64,000 nucleotides of DNA, taken from assembly GCA_902536765.1 (NCBI GenBank), contig CACAYM010000002.1:124001-188000 (forward strand). The letters run 5' to 3'. The notes below the pieces were generated by a model. The model saw only the letters and a list, made by a program, of their open reading frames with translations, was not told the DNA's origin and searched no databases. Origin of the DNA: an uncultured Pelagibacteraceae bacterium. GTDB taxonomy: Bacteria; Pseudomonadota; Alphaproteobacteria; Pelagibacterales; Pelagibacteraceae. Of this stretch, positions 46,834-57,628 are shown one piece after another. Numbering within the stretch: the stretch's first letter is position 1; every line of letters starts with the position of its first letter. The translations under genes were made by a program, and so were the position numbers.

Positions 46834-47119
46834 TTTTCATCCATACGATAAAATTTTATCACCAATTGTAACTGAAAAATCAACAAATTTATCTGAGCAA
46901 AATAAAATTGTCTTTAAAGTTCCAAATTCTTCAAATAAAGAAATTATAAAAAAAAATGTAGAAAAAATATTCAAAGTAAATGTAATTAAGGTAAATATTA
47001 TAAATAAGCATCCAAGAAATAAAATTACAAGAGGTAGAAAAGTGAAGGTTAAAGGATTTAAAAAAGCAATCATAACATTAAAGAAAGGTCAGACAATTGA
47101 TCTTACAACTGGTATCTAA
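46826..47119 (+). CDS. rplW: 50S ribosomal protein L23
   Basis: A 97-residue L23 at the tunnel exit, the docking site of trigger factor and SRP. It has ILSPIVTEKSTNL and VIKVNIINKHPRNKITRGRK motifs. It overlaps rplD by 8 bases and precedes rplB by 2. Confidence 0.97.
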   Translation: MHNFHPYDKILSPIVTEKSTNLSEQNKIVFKVPNSSNKEIIKKNVEKIFKVNVIKVNIINKHPRNKITRGRKVKVKGFKKAIITLKKGQTIDLTTGI

Positions 47120-47121
47120 CA

Positions 47122-47958
47122 ATGGCATTAAAATCATTTAAACCATATACAAAGTCAACAAGAGGAACAGTGTTAATTGATAGATCAAAATTATGGAAAG
47201 GTAAGCCTTTCAAACCGCTAACATCTGTGAATAATTCATCTAAAGGAAGAAATAATCTGGGAAGAATAACTTCAAGAAATCATGGTGGTGGTCACAAACA
47301 AAAATATAGAAAGATTGATTTTTATAGAAGAAAATTTGATTCTGCTGGTGCAGTAGAGAGAATAGAATATGATCCTAATAGATCTTGTCATATAATGTTA
47401 GTAAAATTCGAAGATGGTCAAAATTTCTATTACTTAGCACCGCAAAAAATAAAAGTTGGAGATAAAATAAATAATGGATCTAATATAGAAATAAAAATTG
47501 GGAATTGCTTGCCATTACAAGAAATACCAGCTGGAATAGAGATACATAATGTTGAATTGCAACCAGGTGCTGGTGGTAAAATTGCAAGATCAGCCGGAAC
47601 GTCTGTTACCATAACTGGAGTTGACGGAAACTATTCCCTAATAAGAATGGCCTCGGGCGAAGTCAGGAAAATCAATTCAAGATGTATGGCCACTATAGGT
47701 GTATTATCTAATCCTGATCAAAAAAATATAAAGATTGGTAAAGCTGGCAGATCACGATGGCTTGGAATAAGACCGCATACAAGAGGAGTTGTTAAAAATC
47801 CTGTTGATCATCCACATGGGGGTGGAGAAGGAAAATCTGCTGGCGGAAGACATCCGGTTTCGCCAAAAGGACAATCTGCAAAGGGTTTAAAAACTAGAGA
47901 TAACAAAAGAACAGATAAATTTATTATTACAAGAAGAAAGGTAAAAAAAAATAGATAA
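47122..47958 (+). CDS. rplB: 50S ribosomal protein L2
   Basis: A 278-residue L2, needed for subunit association and peptidyl transfer. It contains [40 protein letters not shown] and the conserved [11 protein letters not shown] with the essential His. Length is standard. Confidence 0.99.
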   Translation: MALKSFKPYTKSTRGTVLIDRSKLWKGKPFKPLTSVNNSSKGRNNLGRITSRNHGGGHKQKYRKIDFYRRKFDSAGAVERIEYDPNRSCHIMLVKFEDGQNFYYLAPQKIKVGDKINNGSNIEIKIGNCLPLQEIPAGIEIHNVELQPGAGGKIARSAGTSVTITGVDGNYSLIRMASGEVRKINSRCMATIGVLSNPDQKNIKIGKAGRSRWLGIRPHTRGVVKNPVDHPHGGGEGKSAGGRHPVSPKGQSAKGLKTRDNKRTDKFIITRRKVKKNR

Positions 47959-47960
47959 AA

Positions 47961-48269
47961 ATGGCAAGATCAGTTTGGAAAGGACCGTTTGTAGAGGAAA
48001 GTGTAATCAAAAAAGTTGATAAACAAAAAAACGAAACAAATAAGAAGCCAATTAAAATTTGGTCAAGAAAATCAACAATTATTCCTGATTTTGTTGGGGT
48101 AAGTTTTTTAATTTATAATGGAAAAAAATTTATTCCTATTACAGTATCGGAAGATATGGTTGGTCACAAATTTGGAGAATTTGCGCCTACAAGACAATTT
48201 TTTGGACATACCCCTGCTGATAAAAAAGCCAAAGAGGGTGTTAGCGATAAACCTGTGGAGAAAAAATAA
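47961..48269 (+). CDS. rpsS: 30S ribosomal protein S19
   Basis: A 102-residue S19 (about ten residues longer than typical at the C-terminus, with a Lys-rich tail). It has [30 protein letters not shown] and [15 protein letters not shown]. It sits in the 30S head and contacts S13. Confidence 0.98.
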   Translation: MARSVWKGPFVEESVIKKVDKQKNETNKKPIKIWSRKSTIIPDFVGVSFLIYNGKKFIPITVSEDMVGHKFGEFAPTRQFFGHTPADKKAKEGVSDKPVEKK

Positions 48270-48271
48270 CA

Positions 48272-48664
48272 ATGGTAACAGTAGATAAAGATAAACAAAA
48301 AATTGCAAAATCAATAAATAAAAATGTTAGATCTAGTACAAGAAAATTGAAACCGCTTCTTAGATCTATAATTGGAAAAAAAGTTGATATAGCTGTAAGA
48401 GATCTTACATTTTCTGATAAAAGAATATCAAAAGACATAAAAAAAACGCTATCTTCAGCAATTGCGAATGCAGAGAATAATTTTCAATATGATATTGATA
48501 AGTTATTTATAAAAGAAGCTTACTGTGGGAAGCAAGTTGTGATGAAGAGATTTAGAGCACGAGCTAAAGGAAGAGCAGCTCCAATTAAAAAACCATATTC
48601 AAATTTAACTATAGTGCTGGAAGAAAATAACAAAATAGAGAGAAAACATGGGACAAAAAGTTAA
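48272..48664 (+). CDS. rplV: 50S ribosomal protein L22
   Basis: A 130-residue L22 lining the exit tunnel. The hairpin [20 protein letters not shown] and the final LTIVLEE strand are conserved. It overlaps the rpsC start by 17 bases. Confidence 0.97.
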   Translation: MVTVDKDKQKIAKSINKNVRSSTRKLKPLLRSIIGKKVDIAVRDLTFSDKRISKDIKKTLSSAIANAENNFQYDIDKLFIKEAYCGKQVVMKRFRARAKGRAAPIKKPYSNLTIVLEENNKIERKHGTKS

Positions 48665-49307
48665 TCCAGTTGGATTAAGATTAGGTATTAATAGAGGCTG
48701 GGACTCAGTCTGGTATGCCAAAAAAAAAGATTTTGGAAATTTTTTAATTGAGGATTTTAAAATAAGAGAATACATAAAAAAAAATGTAATTAATTCTGGT
48801 GTATCAAAAGTAATGATAGAAAGAACATCAAAAAAATGTTTTGTAACAATATACACCTCGAGACCTGGCTTCGTTATAGGTAAAAAAGGTAGTGATATAG
48901 AAAAAATTAAAAATAAGTTATCTGCTTTAACAGCTAATGAAGTAAATCTAAATATTAAGGAAGTTAAAAAACCTGAGACAAATAGTTATTTAGTTGCAGA
49001 GAATATCGCTCAACAACTAGTAAAAAGAGTTTCTTACAGAAGAGCTATGAAAAGATCTATGCAATCAGCGTTAAGACTTGGGGCAAAGGGTATTAAAGTT
49101 TCTGTAAGTGGCAGATTGGGTGGAAATGAAATAGCAAGAACAGAATGGCTTAGAGATGGAAGTATACCCTCACATACTTTAAGAGCAGACATTGATTATG
49201 CCGAAGCAGAAGCCCTTACTACTTATGGTATTATTGGGATAAAAGTTTGGATTTATAAGGGAGAAATTTTTACTAGAGAATTTAGCCAGGAGACAAATAA
49301 AAAATAA
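48648..49307 (+). CDS. rpsC: 30S ribosomal protein S3
   Basis: A 219-residue S3, at the mRNA entry channel. It starts [20 protein letters not shown] and has the KH domain [15 protein letters not shown] and the [14 protein letters not shown] stretch. Length is normal. Coupled to rplV by overlap. Confidence 0.98.
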   Translation: MGQKVNPVGLRLGINRGWDSVWYAKKKDFGNFLIEDFKIREYIKKNVINSGVSKVMIERTSKKCFVTIYTSRPGFVIGKKGSDIEKIKNKLSALTANEVNLNIKEVKKPETNSYLVAENIAQQLVKRVSYRRAMKRSMQSALRLGAKGIKVSVSGRLGGNEIARTEWLRDGSIPSHTLRADIDYAEAEALTTYGIIGIKVWIYKGEIFTREFSQETNKK

Positions 49308-49309
49308 AT

Positions 49310-49720
49310 ATGTTACAGCCAACAAGAACAAAATTTAGAAAAGCACACAAAGGGCGTATTCACGGAAATGCTTCAAGGTGTAATTTTATGAACTATGGTT
49401 CATATGGCTTAAAAGCTATGTCTCCTGATAGAGTAATATCTAAACAGATTGAGGCCGCGAGAGTCGCTTTAACAAGACATATGAAGAGACAGGGCAGGGT
49501 ATGGACTAGAGTATTTCCAAATATACCTGTATCTAAAAAGCCAACAGAAGTAAGAATGGGTAAAGGAAAAGGCTCACCAGAATTTTGGGCATGCAGAGTA
49601 AAACCTGGCAGAATTTTATTTGAAGTTGATGGAGTTTCTGAACAAATCGCGAGAGAAGCTCTTTATAAAGCTTCTGCAAAATTACCAATTAAGACAAAAT
49701 TTATAAAAAGATTTACATGA
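49310..49720 (+). CDS. rplP: 50S ribosomal protein L16
   Basis: A 136-residue L16, near the A-site tRNA. It has [38 protein letters not shown] and [18 protein letters not shown]. Its stop overlaps the rpmC start (ATGATG). Confidence 0.98.
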   Translation: MLQPTRTKFRKAHKGRIHGNASRCNFMNYGSYGLKAMSPDRVISKQIEAARVALTRHMKRQGRVWTRVFPNIPVSKKPTEVRMGKGKGSPEFWACRVKPGRILFEVDGVSEQIAREALYKASAKLPIKTKFIKRFT

Positions 49721-49911
49721 TGAAAAAAAAAGATACTAAAAAAATTACAAGGGACCAAGCTATGAAAGATTTAGATAAATTAAAAAAAGATTTGTTTAAT
49801 TTTAGATTTCAAAAAGTAAATGGACAGTTAACTAATCCATCTAAAATTAACATTACAAAAAAAAGTATTGCTAGATTAAAAACAATAATCGAAAGGAAGT
49901 CAGATGCCTAA
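49717..49911 (+). CDS. rpmC: 50S ribosomal protein L29
   Basis: A 64-residue L29 made of two helices ([20 protein letters not shown], then the [14 protein letters not shown] helix). It overlaps rplP by 4 bases and rpsQ by 8 bases. A second ATG one codon in is also possible as start. Confidence 0.95.
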   Translation: MMKKKDTKKITRDQAMKDLDKLKKDLFNFRFQKVNGQLTNPSKINITKKSIARLKTIIERKSDA

Positions 49912-50140
49912 AAAAATTTTACATGGAATTGTTGTGGGAGATAAAGAAAATAAAACTATCAAAGTTATGGTCGAAAGAAAATACCAGCATCCGTTATTTA
50001 AAAAAGTGGTTAAAAGTAAAAAAAAATATAGTGCACACGATGAAAAAAATAAATTTAAAGTTGGAGAAAAAGTTTCAATTGTTGAATGTAAACCATATTC
50101 AAAAAACAAGAAATTTGAAGTTCTGGAGGATAATAAATGA
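49904..50140 (+). CDS. rpsQ: 30S ribosomal protein S17
   Basis: A 78-residue S17 with the OB-fold motifs [20 protein letters not shown] and the [19 protein letters not shown] stretch. It overlaps rpmC by 8 bases and rplN by 4 bases. It binds the 16S rRNA 5' domain early in assembly. Confidence 0.97.
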   Translation: MPKKILHGIVVGDKENKTIKVMVERKYQHPLFKKVVKSKKKYSAHDEKNKFKVGEKVSIVECKPYSKNKKFEVLEDNK

Positions 50141-50505
50141 TACAAATACAAACAGAATTACTTGTAGCTGATAATACGGGAGCAAAAAGAATTGAGTGTA
50201 TAAAAGTTCTTGGAGGGTCAAAAAGAAGATATGCAAGTATTGGCGACACAATTGTAATTGCTGTTAAAGAGGCAATACCTAAAGGAAAAGTGAAAAAAGG
50301 TTCTGTCCATAAAGCTGTTGTAGTGAGAGTTAAAAAAGGAATTCATAGAGAAGACGGTTCAAAAGTTAAATTCGATAATAATGCAGCAGTTTTGGTAGAT
50401 GATAAAGGTGAACCTGTTGGAACAAGAATTTTTGGTCCTGTAACAAGAGAGTTGAGAAATAGAGGTCAAATGAAAATAATTTCATTAGCTCCAGAGGTCC
50501 TATGA
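50137..50505 (+). CDS. rplN: 50S ribosomal protein L14
   Basis: A 122-residue L14 at the subunit interface. It opens [20 protein letters not shown] and contains [13 protein letters not shown]. Standard length. It is coupled by 4-base overlaps to rpsQ and rplX. Confidence 0.98.
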   Translation: MIQIQTELLVADNTGAKRIECIKVLGGSKRRYASIGDTIVIAVKEAIPKGKVKKGSVHKAVVVRVKKGIHREDGSKVKFDNNAAVLVDDKGEPVGTRIFGPVTRELRNRGQMKIISLAPEVL

Positions 50506-50756
50506 TGAATATTAAAAAAGGAAGTAAAGTAAAAATTTTAATTGGTAAAGATAAAAACAAAGAGGGCGAAGTGATTGAAATCAATAGATCAGACTTTAGA
50601 GCTAAAGTTAAAGGTTTAAATATGATTAAAAAACATGTTAAGACCACAAAAGAAAAAAAAGGTGGAATTTTTGAGAAAGAAAATTTTATCGATCTTTCCA
50701 ATTTGAGTGTAATCGAAAATGATAAAAGTAAAAAAAAGGAAAAAGCTAAAAAATGA
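50502..50756 (+). CDS. rplX: 50S ribosomal protein L24
   Basis: An 84-residue L24 with a KOW motif ([20 protein letters not shown]). It is shorter than the usual 100-105 residues, lacking part of the C-terminal half; the remaining tail is Lys-rich. It initiates 50S assembly. Coupled by 4-base overlaps on both sides. Confidence 0.95.
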   Translation: MMNIKKGSKVKILIGKDKNKEGEVIEINRSDFRAKVKGLNMIKKHVKTTKEKKGGIFEKENFIDLSNLSVIENDKSKKKEKAKK

Positions 50757-51307
50757 CACCAAGATTGAAAGATTTATATAATAAACAAATTCAAGTTGAT
50801 TTACAAAAACAGTTTGGAATGAAAAATTTATTAATGGTTCCAAAGATACAAAAAGTGGTAGTTAATATGGGACTTGGTATTGATGGGAATGATAATAAAA
50901 TTTTGAAATCATGCGAAGATGACTTAAGCAAATTATCAGGTCAAAAACCTGTAATTACAAAATTCAAAAAATCAATTTCAAATTTTAAAACTAGAAAAAA
51001 TAGTAACGCTGGGCTTAAAGTGACGCTTAGAAAAGACAAGATGTATGAATTTATTGACAGACTAGTGAATATTGCGCTTCCAAGAATCAAAGATTTTAGA
51101 GGATTATCCTTAAAGGGCTTTGATAAATTTGGAAATTATTCTTTTGGTGTCAAAGAGCATATAATTTTCCCTGAGGTGAACTTTGATAAAGTTGATAAAA
51201 TAAGAGGTTTAGATATTTCAATAATAATACTGTCAATGAGTAAGGATCATAGTTTAGAATTATTAAAAAAATTTAATTTCCCATTTAAAAGTGAAAGGAG
51301 CAATTAA
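50753..51307 (+). CDS. rplE: 50S ribosomal protein L5
   Basis: A 184-residue L5 that binds 5S rRNA. It has [30 protein letters not shown] and [20 protein letters not shown]. An AAAGGAG site in its end serves rpsN, 2 bases downstream. Confidence 0.98.
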   Translation: MTPRLKDLYNKQIQVDLQKQFGMKNLLMVPKIQKVVVNMGLGIDGNDNKILKSCEDDLSKLSGQKPVITKFKKSISNFKTRKNSNAGLKVTLRKDKMYEFIDRLVNIALPRIKDFRGLSLKGFDKFGNYSFGVKEHIIFPEVNFDKVDKIRGLDISIIILSMSKDHSLELLKKFNFPFKSERSN

Positions 51308-51309
51308 AA

Positions 51310-51615
51310 ATGGCTAAACTTAGCGCAATAAACAAAAATAACAGAAGAATTAAACTTTCAAATAAATTTTATAATAAAAGGAAAAAATTAAAAAATATTG
51401 TTATGAATAAAAAAATTTCACTTGAGGAAAGATTTAAAGCACAACAAAAACTTTCAAAACTACCTAGAAATTCCGCAAAAACGAGAGTCATGAACAGGTG
51501 TCAAATAACTGGCAGACCCCATGGAGTTTATAGGAAATTGAAAATTTCAAGAATAGCTCTGAGAAAGCTTGGTCTTGAAGGTAAAATACCAGGAATGGTA
51601 AAATCAAGTTGGTAG
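51310..51615 (+). CDS. rpsN: 30S ribosomal protein S14
   Basis: A 101-residue S14 of the long, zinc-free type (no CxxC motifs). The conserved end is [20 protein letters not shown]-like, with [20 protein letters not shown] after it. It is followed by a strong GAAAGGAG site for rpsH. Confidence 0.97.
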   Translation: MAKLSAINKNNRRIKLSNKFYNKRKKLKNIVMNKKISLEERFKAQQKLSKLPRNSAKTRVMNRCQITGRPHGVYRKLKISRIALRKLGLEGKIPGMVKSSW

Positions 51616-51627
51616 AAAGGAGAAATT

Positions 51628-52023
51628 ATGACAATGAGTGATCCTATAGGAGATATGTTAGCAAGGATTAAAAATTCTCAAATGAGAAGTCAAAAACAAG
51701 TAAATATGCCGTCATCTAAATTCAAAACAAAGATTGCTGAGGTACTTAAGGAAGAAGGTTTTATAATAGACTTTGAAGAAAAGGAAAATGAAAATAAAGT
51801 TATATTAACAATTATGTTGAAGTACAATTCAGGCAATCCAGTTATTAATACTATTGAAAGAGTATCTAAACCAGGAAGAAGGATATTTTCAAGCGCTGAA
51901 AGTTTACCAAAAATAAACAACGGGCTCGGGATTGCAATTATATCGACTCCAAAGGGTGTTATGACAGATGTAAATGCGAGAAAACAAAAAATCGGTGGAG
52001 AAATTATTTGTAAGGTATTTTAA
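51628..52023 (+). CDS. rpsH: 30S ribosomal protein S8
   Basis: A 131-residue S8 with SDPIGDMLARIKNSQMR at the start and GLGIAIISTPKGVMTD at the end. ATG 51628 is favoured by GGAG six bases upstream; an ATG two codons in is also possible. In E. coli S8 represses the spc operon at rplE; this was not examined in detail here. Confidence 0.98.
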   Translation: MTMSDPIGDMLARIKNSQMRSQKQVNMPSSKFKTKIAEVLKEEGFIIDFEEKENENKVILTIMLKYNSGNPVINTIERVSKPGRRIFSSAESLPKINNGLGIAIISTPKGVMTDVNARKQKIGGEIICKVF

Positions 52024-52562
52024 TGTCAAAAATTGGAAAGATAAATATAAATATTCCTGAAAAAGTTAAAGTAGCGTTGTCTGGAAATCTTGTAAATGTA
52101 GAGGGACCATTCGGTAAAAAAACAGTTTCAATAGATACAAATAATTTTGATTTAAAAATTAATGAGGGAAAGGATATTTCAATTAAGCCAAAAAAAAATG
52201 ATCAAAATGTAAAAAGATTGTGGGGAATGAATAGAAGTTTGTTAAATAATGCGATAATAGGTGCTGAAAAGGGATATGAAAAAATACTTGAACTTGTTGG
52301 CGTAGGTTACAGAGCAGCTTTAAAGGGAAATCAATTAAATCTGCAATTAGGTTTTAGCCATGATATAAATTTTGATATTCCTAAAAATATTAAAATTTTG
52401 GTAGAAAAACAAACAATAATTAAAATTAGCGGCATAGACAAACAAGAAGTTGGAATGATTGCTTCAAAAATAAAATCTTTAAGACCACCTGAACCATATA
52501 AAGGTAAAGGCATTAAAGAAAAAGGTCAATATATTTTAAGAAAAGAAGGTAAAAAGAAATAA
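52023..52562 (+). CDS. rplF: 50S ribosomal protein L6
   Basis: A 179-residue L6 near the sarcin-ricin loop. It has [14 protein letters not shown], the [20 protein letters not shown] helix and the C-terminal [20 protein letters not shown]. One-base overlaps join it to rpsH and rplR. Confidence 0.98.
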   Translation: MSKIGKININIPEKVKVALSGNLVNVEGPFGKKTVSIDTNNFDLKINEGKDISIKPKKNDQNVKRLWGMNRSLLNNAIIGAEKGYEKILELVGVGYRAALKGNQLNLQLGFSHDINFDIPKNIKILVEKQTIIKISGIDKQEVGMIASKIKSLRPPEPYKGKGIKEKGQYILRKEGKKK

Positions 52563-52915
52563 TGAAAATTACAGCAACAGTAAGAAGAAAATTTAGAGTT
52601 AGAAACAAATTGAAAAAAATTTCAAAAGGTGACAGGTTGAGATTATCCATCACTAGATCATTAAAAAATATTTCAGCCCAGATAATTGATGACAGTAATC
52701 AATCAACTATTTTGTCCGCATCATCTAATGAAAAAGATATGAGGTCGATTAAGAAAAATAAAATTGATCTTTCAATCCTTGTTGCGGAAAAACTAGCAAA
52801 AAAAGCAATAGAAAAAAATATAACAAATATTTATTTTGATAGAGGGATATATAAATATCATGGTAGAATAAAAATTTTTGCTGAAACTTTAAGAAAAAAT
52901 GGGATGAAATTTTAA
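52562..52915 (+). CDS. rplR: 50S ribosomal protein L18
   Basis: A 117-residue L18 that binds 5S rRNA. It has [19 protein letters not shown] and ends in [19 protein letters not shown]. Normal length, 2 bases before rpsE. Confidence 0.97.
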   Translation: MKITATVRRKFRVRNKLKKISKGDRLRLSITRSLKNISAQIIDDSNQSTILSASSNEKDMRSIKKNKIDLSILVAEKLAKKAIEKNITNIYFDRGIYKYHGRIKIFAETLRKNGMKF

Positions 52916-52917
52916 AT

Positions 52918-53418
52918 ATGGAAAAAAATATTGAGTTCATTGAGAAACTAGTTCATATAAACAGAATTACAAAAGTAGTTAAAGGTGGAAGAAGATTTGG
53001 ATTCTCTGCTTTAGTAGTTGTTGGAAACCAAAATGGCAAAATCGGGGTAGCTCATGCAAAAGCTAAGCAAGTTCCAGATGCAATAAAAAAAGCTAATGAA
53101 TTAGCAAGAAGAAATTTAATACAAATACCTCTTAGAGAAGGCCGAACAATACATCACGATATATTTGGAAAAGATGGAGCTGGAAAAATAAAATTAAGAT
53201 CTGCACCTAAGGGTACTGGTATAATTGCTGGTGGACCAGTTCGTGCTGTATGTGAAGTTTTAGGAATAAAAGATATAGTTGCAAAGTCGTTAGGAACTGC
53301 AAACCCTCATAATGTAATTAGAGCTTGTATGAAAGCACTTTTAAAGCAAACATCACCTAAACATATATCAAATATTAGAAATAAAAAAATTTCTGAAATT
53401 ATTGAGAAGAGAGGGTAA
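52918..53418 (+). CDS. rpsE: 30S ribosomal protein S5
   Basis: A 166-residue S5 at the mRNA entry and decoding region. It has [20 protein letters not shown] and [19 protein letters not shown]. The next gene is rplO, 1 base after its stop; the rpmD (L30) gene that usually lies here is missing. Confidence 0.98.
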   Translation: MEKNIEFIEKLVHINRITKVVKGGRRFGFSALVVVGNQNGKIGVAHAKAKQVPDAIKKANELARRNLIQIPLREGRTIHHDIFGKDGAGKIKLRSAPKGTGIIAGGPVRAVCEVLGIKDIVAKSLGTANPHNVIRACMKALLKQTSPKHISNIRNKKISEIIEKRG

Positions 53419-53419
53419 A

Positions 53420-53872
53420 ATGAACTTAAATTTTACAAGTAAGATCAAAAAAAAAAAAATTAGACCAGGAAGAGGTATTGGTTCAGGCAAAGGTAAAACT
53501 TCTGGCAGAGGACATAAGGGGCAAAAATCGAGAAGAGGTGTTGCAATAAAAAGTTTTGAGGGTGGTCAAATGCCTCTTTATAGAAGATTACCAAAGAGAG
53601 GTTTTAATCCTATTAAAAAAAATCCCGTAGCAATATTTAATATTGAAAAGATCCAGAAATTTATTGACGCAAAAAAAATAAAAAATTCAGATAAAATTGA
53701 CATTTTATTACTAAAAAAACTAAAGTTAGTAGGTAAAAAAACCAAAAAAATTAAGATTTTAGGAAATGGTGAATTAAAAGACAAAATTAATCTTGAGGTT
53801 GATTTTATTTCAAAATCAGTAAAAGATAAATTATCTAAAAACGGAAGTACCATTAAGATCAAAAATATCTAA
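53420..53872 (+). CDS. rplO: 50S ribosomal protein L15
   Basis: A 150-residue L15. I start at ATG 53420, giving MNLNFTSKIKKKK and then RPGRGIGSGKGKTSGRGHKG; a TTG-type start at 53402 would lie inside rpsE. The central FEGGQMPLYRRLPKRGF motif is conserved. It overlaps secY by one base. Confidence 0.97.
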   Translation: MNLNFTSKIKKKKIRPGRGIGSGKGKTSGRGHKGQKSRRGVAIKSFEGGQMPLYRRLPKRGFNPIKKNPVAIFNIEKIQKFIDAKKIKNSDKIDILLLKKLKLVGKKTKKIKILGNGELKDKINLEVDFISKSVKDKLSKNGSTIKIKNI

Positions 53873-55152
53873 TGAGTTCAACCACACCTTCAAATGATTT
53901 AAGAAATAGAATTTTATTCACGATCTTCGTGCTATCAATTTACAGGTTGGGTACTTTTGTTCCACTTCCAGGTATTGATCCCGAACAACTACAGATAATG
54001 ATGGAAGGTAATCAAAAAGGTTTACTTGGAATGTTTAATGTATTTGCTGGAGGTGCGGTTAGTAGAATGGCAATTTTCGCATTAGGTATAATGCCATATA
54101 TATCTTCATCAATCATAGTACAACTTCTTACAGGGGTTTCTGATTATTTTAAAAATTTAAAAAACCAAGGAGAAATTGGTAGGAAAAAAATTACTCAAAT
54201 AACCAGATATGGCACAGTATTGCTTGGCACTGTTCAAGGATATGGACTAGCTGTCGGACTCGAGTCATCAGCAAATCTTGTCATCAATCCTGGAGTATTT
54301 TTTAAATTATCAACAGTGACTACAATTGTTGGAGGTACAATTTTTTTAATGTGGCTTGGTGAACAAATTACACAAAGAGGCATTGGCAACGGTATATCTT
54401 TGATTATTTTTGCAGGTATCGTCGCTGAAATACCTAGAGCCCTTGTTACTACCTTTGAACTTGGAAAAACAGGAGCCATCTCAGGATTTATGATTTTTAT
54501 GATACTTGTTCTACTAATAGCAACAATTATGTTTATTGTATTTATGGAAAGAGCATTAAGAAAAATTCTTATTAATTATCCAAAAAGACAAATGGGTAAT
54601 AAAATGTATGGTGGTGACTCGTCTCATTTACCTCTAAAAATTAACGCTGCAGGGGTAATACCTGCCATATTTGCATCTGCTTTATTATTATTACCAGTTA
54701 CATTTTCTAACTTCAGTATTTCAGAAAATGAAACATTCTTAAATATATCATCTTTTTTTTCACAAGGGCAACCTCTTTACATGATTCTTTATGCATCAGG
54801 AATAATATTTTTTACTTTTTTTTATACATCAATAGTTTTTAACCCAAATGAAACCGCAGAAAATTTAAGAAAGTATGGTGGTTTCATACCTGGTATAAGA
54901 CCAGGAGAAAGTACTGCAAATTATATAGATAATATTTTGACAAAATTGACAACTATTGGTGCACTTTATTTAACACTAGTGTGTCTTATGCCTGAATTTT
55001 TAATTGCCAACTATCCTATTCCATTTTATCTAGGCGGTACTTCAATCCTAATTGTTGTTGTTGTAGCAATAGATACTGTAACACAAATACAAACAAGAAT
55101 GATGAGTTCACAGTATGAACAACTAATTAAAAAAACTAAATTCGGAAAATAA
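53872..55152 (+). CDS. secY: Preprotein translocase subunit SecY
   Basis: A 426-residue ten-helix channel protein of the Sec translocon in the inner membrane. It has RLGTFVPLPGIDPEQL, GIMPYISSSIIVQLLTG (plug and helix 2 region), the cytoplasmic loop with GGDSSHLPLKINAAGVIPAI and FNPNETAENLRKYGGFIPGI. Length is standard. It lies between rplO and adk. Confidence 0.99.
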   Translation: MSSTTPSNDLRNRILFTIFVLSIYRLGTFVPLPGIDPEQLQIMMEGNQKGLLGMFNVFAGGAVSRMAIFALGIMPYISSSIIVQLLTGVSDYFKNLKNQGEIGRKKITQITRYGTVLLGTVQGYGLAVGLESSANLVINPGVFFKLSTVTTIVGGTIFLMWLGEQITQRGIGNGISLIIFAGIVAEIPRALVTTFELGKTGAISGFMIFMILVLLIATIMFIVFMERALRKILINYPKRQMGNKMYGGDSSHLPLKINAAGVIPAIFASALLLLPVTFSNFSISENETFLNISSFFSQGQPLYMILYASGIIFFTFFYTSIVFNPNETAENLRKYGGFIPGIRPGESTANYIDNILTKLTTIGALYLTLVCLMPEFLIANYPIPFYLGGTSILIVVVVAIDTVTQIQTRMMSSQYEQLIKKTKFGK

Positions 55153-55156
55153 TTAA

Positions 55157-55720
55157 GTGAATATAATAATTTTTGGTCCCCCAGGAGCAGGAAAAGGGAC
55201 CCAAGCTAAATATTTAGTAAATAAATTACAAAATTTTCAAGTATCTACAGGAGATATGTTAAGAGATGAAATAGAAAAACATAGTGAAATTGGTAAGAAA
55301 ATTATTAAAAATATGAATGATGGGAAATTTGTTGACGATACAATAGTAAATAAACTTCTTGAAAAAATTATATTTGACCCAAATAAATCAAGCAAATTAA
55401 TCTTTGATGGTTATCCTAGAACAATTAATCAAGCAAAAAATTTAAATTATTTATTAAAAAAATCTAATCAAAAAATAGATTATATTTTTTTTCTAAATGT
55501 AAAAAAAGATTCTATAATAAAAAGAATTGAAAAAAGAAAAATCTTAGAGAAAAGATCTGATGATGATGCAGATACAATTCTTAAAAGGTTCGATACATAC
55601 ATGAAAATAACAAAACCTGTGCTAGATTTTTACTCCAAAAATGAAAATTTTCATGAAATCGATGGATCCTTAAAAATAGATGAAATTTCGCAAAAAATTG
55701 AGGAAATACTTAAGGTTTAA
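55157..55720 (+). CDS. adk: Adenylate kinase
   Basis: A 187-residue short-type adenylate kinase that converts ATP plus AMP to two ADP. The P-loop is GPPGAGKGTQ (from Gly7), the AMP site STGDMLRDE and DGYPRTINQ. The LID is the short form without zinc cysteines. It starts with GTG at 55157, four bases after secY; no other start fits the P-loop. The last gene before the rpsM promoter. Confidence 0.97.
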   Translation: MNIIIFGPPGAGKGTQAKYLVNKLQNFQVSTGDMLRDEIEKHSEIGKKIIKNMNDGKFVDDTIVNKLLEKIIFDPNKSSKLIFDGYPRTINQAKNLNYLLKKSNQKIDYIFFLNVKKDSIIKRIEKRKILEKRSDDDADTILKRFDTYMKITKPVLDFYSKNENFHEIDGSLKIDEISQKIEEILKV

Positions 55721-55724
55721 AATA

Positions 55725-55752
55725 TTGACTTTATAACTTCTTCTTATATAAA
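55725..55752 (+). promoter_or_regulatory. Promoter before rpsM
   Basis: TTGACT at 55725-55730 and TATAAA at 55747-55752 are 16 bases apart, 24 bases before the rpsM start. This is the clearest promoter inside the ribosomal block and would give rpsM-rpsK-rpoA-rplQ its own transcript. Confidence 0.65.
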
Positions 55753-55775
55753 AGGCTAAATTTTAATCACAATAT

Positions 55776-56159
55776 ATGGCTCGTATAGCAGGTGTTAACA
55801 TACCACAAAACAAGATTGTTCAAGTTGGATTAACTTACATCCATGGTATCGGTGATAAATTTTCTAAGAAAATTTGCAAGGATTTAGAAATACCTAAAGC
55901 GAAAAGAGTCAACGAATTATCCGATGACCAGATCTTAAAAATACGGGAATATATTGATAAACATTATACAGTTGAAGGAGATTTAAGAAGAGAAACTTCA
56001 TTGAGTATAAAAAGACTTATTGATTTAGCTTGTTACAGAGGATCTAGGCACAAAAAAAAATTACCTGTTAGGGGACAAAGAACAAGATGCAACGCCAGAA
56101 CAAGAAAAGGCAAGGCTATCGCGATAGCAGGTAAAAAACTTACACCATTAAAAAAATAA
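55776..56159 (+). CDS. rpsM: 30S ribosomal protein S13
   Basis: A 127-residue S13 with [20 protein letters not shown], the helix-hairpin [15 protein letters not shown], and [20 protein letters not shown] at the end. First gene of the alpha cluster after a good promoter. The usual rpmJ (L36) is not found before it. Confidence 0.98.
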   Translation: MARIAGVNIPQNKIVQVGLTYIHGIGDKFSKKICKDLEIPKAKRVNELSDDQILKIREYIDKHYTVEGDLRRETSLSIKRLIDLACYRGSRHKKKLPVRGQRTRCNARTRKGKAIAIAGKKLTPLKK

Positions 56160-56164
56160 ATAAT

Positions 56165-56599
56165 ATGGAATCAGAAAAAAAAAAACAAAAAGAAAATGAA
56201 ATTAAAACAGTTAAAAAAAGTACGTACTCCAAAAAAAAAAAAGTAAAAAAAAATATACTTAATGGTAAAGCTTTTGTGTTATCGACATTTAATAATACAA
56301 TAATTTCAATCTCAGATACTAATGGTAACGTTGTATCTTGGTCGTCTGCTGGACAAAAGGGTTTTAAGGGATCAAGAAAATCGACACCATACGCGGCACA
56401 AGTTGCAGCTGACTCTGCCGCTGCAAAAGCATTGGAATACGGAATGAAAACCTTAACAGTTGAAATCAAAGGCCCTGGTTCTGGAAGAGAAACTGCGTTG
56501 AGAGCATTACAAGCTCGAGGTTTTAAAATTTTATCAATTAAAGATACAACACCATTGCCACACAATGGTACAAGGCCACCAAAAAAAAGGAGAGTATAA
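56165..56599 (+). CDS. rpsK: 30S ribosomal protein S11
   Basis: A 144-residue S11. The first 30 residues are an unusual Lys/Glu-rich stretch ([18 protein letters not shown]) before the conserved core, which has [20 protein letters not shown] and the [18 protein letters not shown] end. The extended basic N-terminus is longer than in E. coli. It is directly followed by rpoA. Confidence 0.98.
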   Translation: MESEKKKQKENEIKTVKKSTYSKKKKVKKNILNGKAFVLSTFNNTIISISDTNGNVVSWSSAGQKGFKGSRKSTPYAAQVAADSAAAKALEYGMKTLTVEIKGPGSGRETALRALQARGFKILSIKDTTPLPHNGTRPPKKRRV

Positions 56600-57628
56600 A
56601 TGGAAAGTGTAGATGTAAATATAAAAAATTGGAAATCATTAATAAAACCACCTAAACTAGATATAAAACTGAGTGATGACAAATCATTTGCTAAAATAAC
56701 TGCTGAACCTTTAGAAAAAGGCTACGGTCTAACACTCGGAAATTCACTCAGAAGAATACTATTATCATCAATAAGAGGTGCAGCTGTTACATCAATTCAG
56801 ATAGATGGTGTTTTGCATGAATTTAGTTCAATTAAAGGTGTGAGAGAAGATGTAACTGATATTGTTCTTAATATTAAGTCATTAGCTTTAAAAAGTCATT
56901 CAGAAGGATCAAAAAAACTAATTCTGGATGCAAAAGGTCCTGGTGAAATCAAAGCATCAAATATATCAAAAGTTGCAGATATTGAAATATTGAATCCAGA
57001 TTTAGTAATTTGTAATTTAGATGAGAATACTAATTTCCATATGGAGATGAATGTAGGCACAGGTAAAGGTTATGTTTCTGCTGATATGAATAAACCAGAA
57101 GATCCTCCATTAGGATTAATCCCAATTGACTCATTGTACAGCCCCGTCAAAAGAGTCTCTTATTCAGTAAGTACAGCTCGAGAGGGAAAAGCTTTAGATT
57201 ATGACAAATTAACCATGGAAGTAGAAACTAATGGATCAATATCAGCTGAAGATGCAGTAGCATATGCTGCTAGAATATTTCAAGATCAATTGGGAATGTT
57301 TGTAAATTTTGATGAACCACAAGAAGTTATTGTTAGAGAACAGCCTACTGAACCTGAATTTAATAAGAATCTATTAAGAAAAGTTGATGAACTAGAACTT
57401 TCTGTAAGATCAATGAATTGTCTGAAGAACGATAATATTGTTTATATAGGTGATTTAGTTCAAAAATCTGAGGGAGAAATGTTAAGGACACCTAATTTTG
57501 GGAGAAAATCTCTAAATGAAATTAAAGAAGTTTTAACTGGTATGTCATTATATTTAGGAATGGAGATACCTAATTGGCCTCCAGACAATATTGCAGAATT
57601 ATCTAAAAAACTTGAGGAATCAATATAA
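56600..57628 (+). CDS. rpoA: DNA-directed RNA polymerase subunit alpha
   Basis: A 342-residue alpha subunit. The N-terminal domain has [20 protein letters not shown] and [17 protein letters not shown] for dimerisation; the C-terminal domain carries [20 protein letters not shown] and [17 protein letters not shown] for UP-element binding. Length is normal. It follows rpsK with no gap and overlaps rplQ by one base. Confidence 0.99.
   Translation: MESVDVNIKNWKSLIKPPKLDIKLSDDKSFAKITAEPLEKGYGLTLGNSLRRILLSSIRGAAVTSIQIDGVLHEFSSIKGVREDVTDIVLNIKSLALKSHSEGSKKLILDAKGPGEIKASNISKVADIEILNPDLVICNLDENTNFHMEMNVGTGKGYVSADMNKPEDPPLGLIPIDSLYSPVKRVSYSVSTAREGKALDYDKLTMEVETNGSISAEDAVAYAARIFQDQLGMFVNFDEPQEVIVREQPTEPEFNKNLLRKVDELELSVRSMNCLKNDNIVYIGDLVQKSEGEMLRTPNFGRKSLNEIKEVLTGMSLYLGMEIPNWPPDNIAELSKKLEESI

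Noticed and set aside
56140-56682. A 180-codon minus-strand frame opposite rpsK
   Set aside because: Opposite the well-conserved S11 gene; no start signal or family motif.
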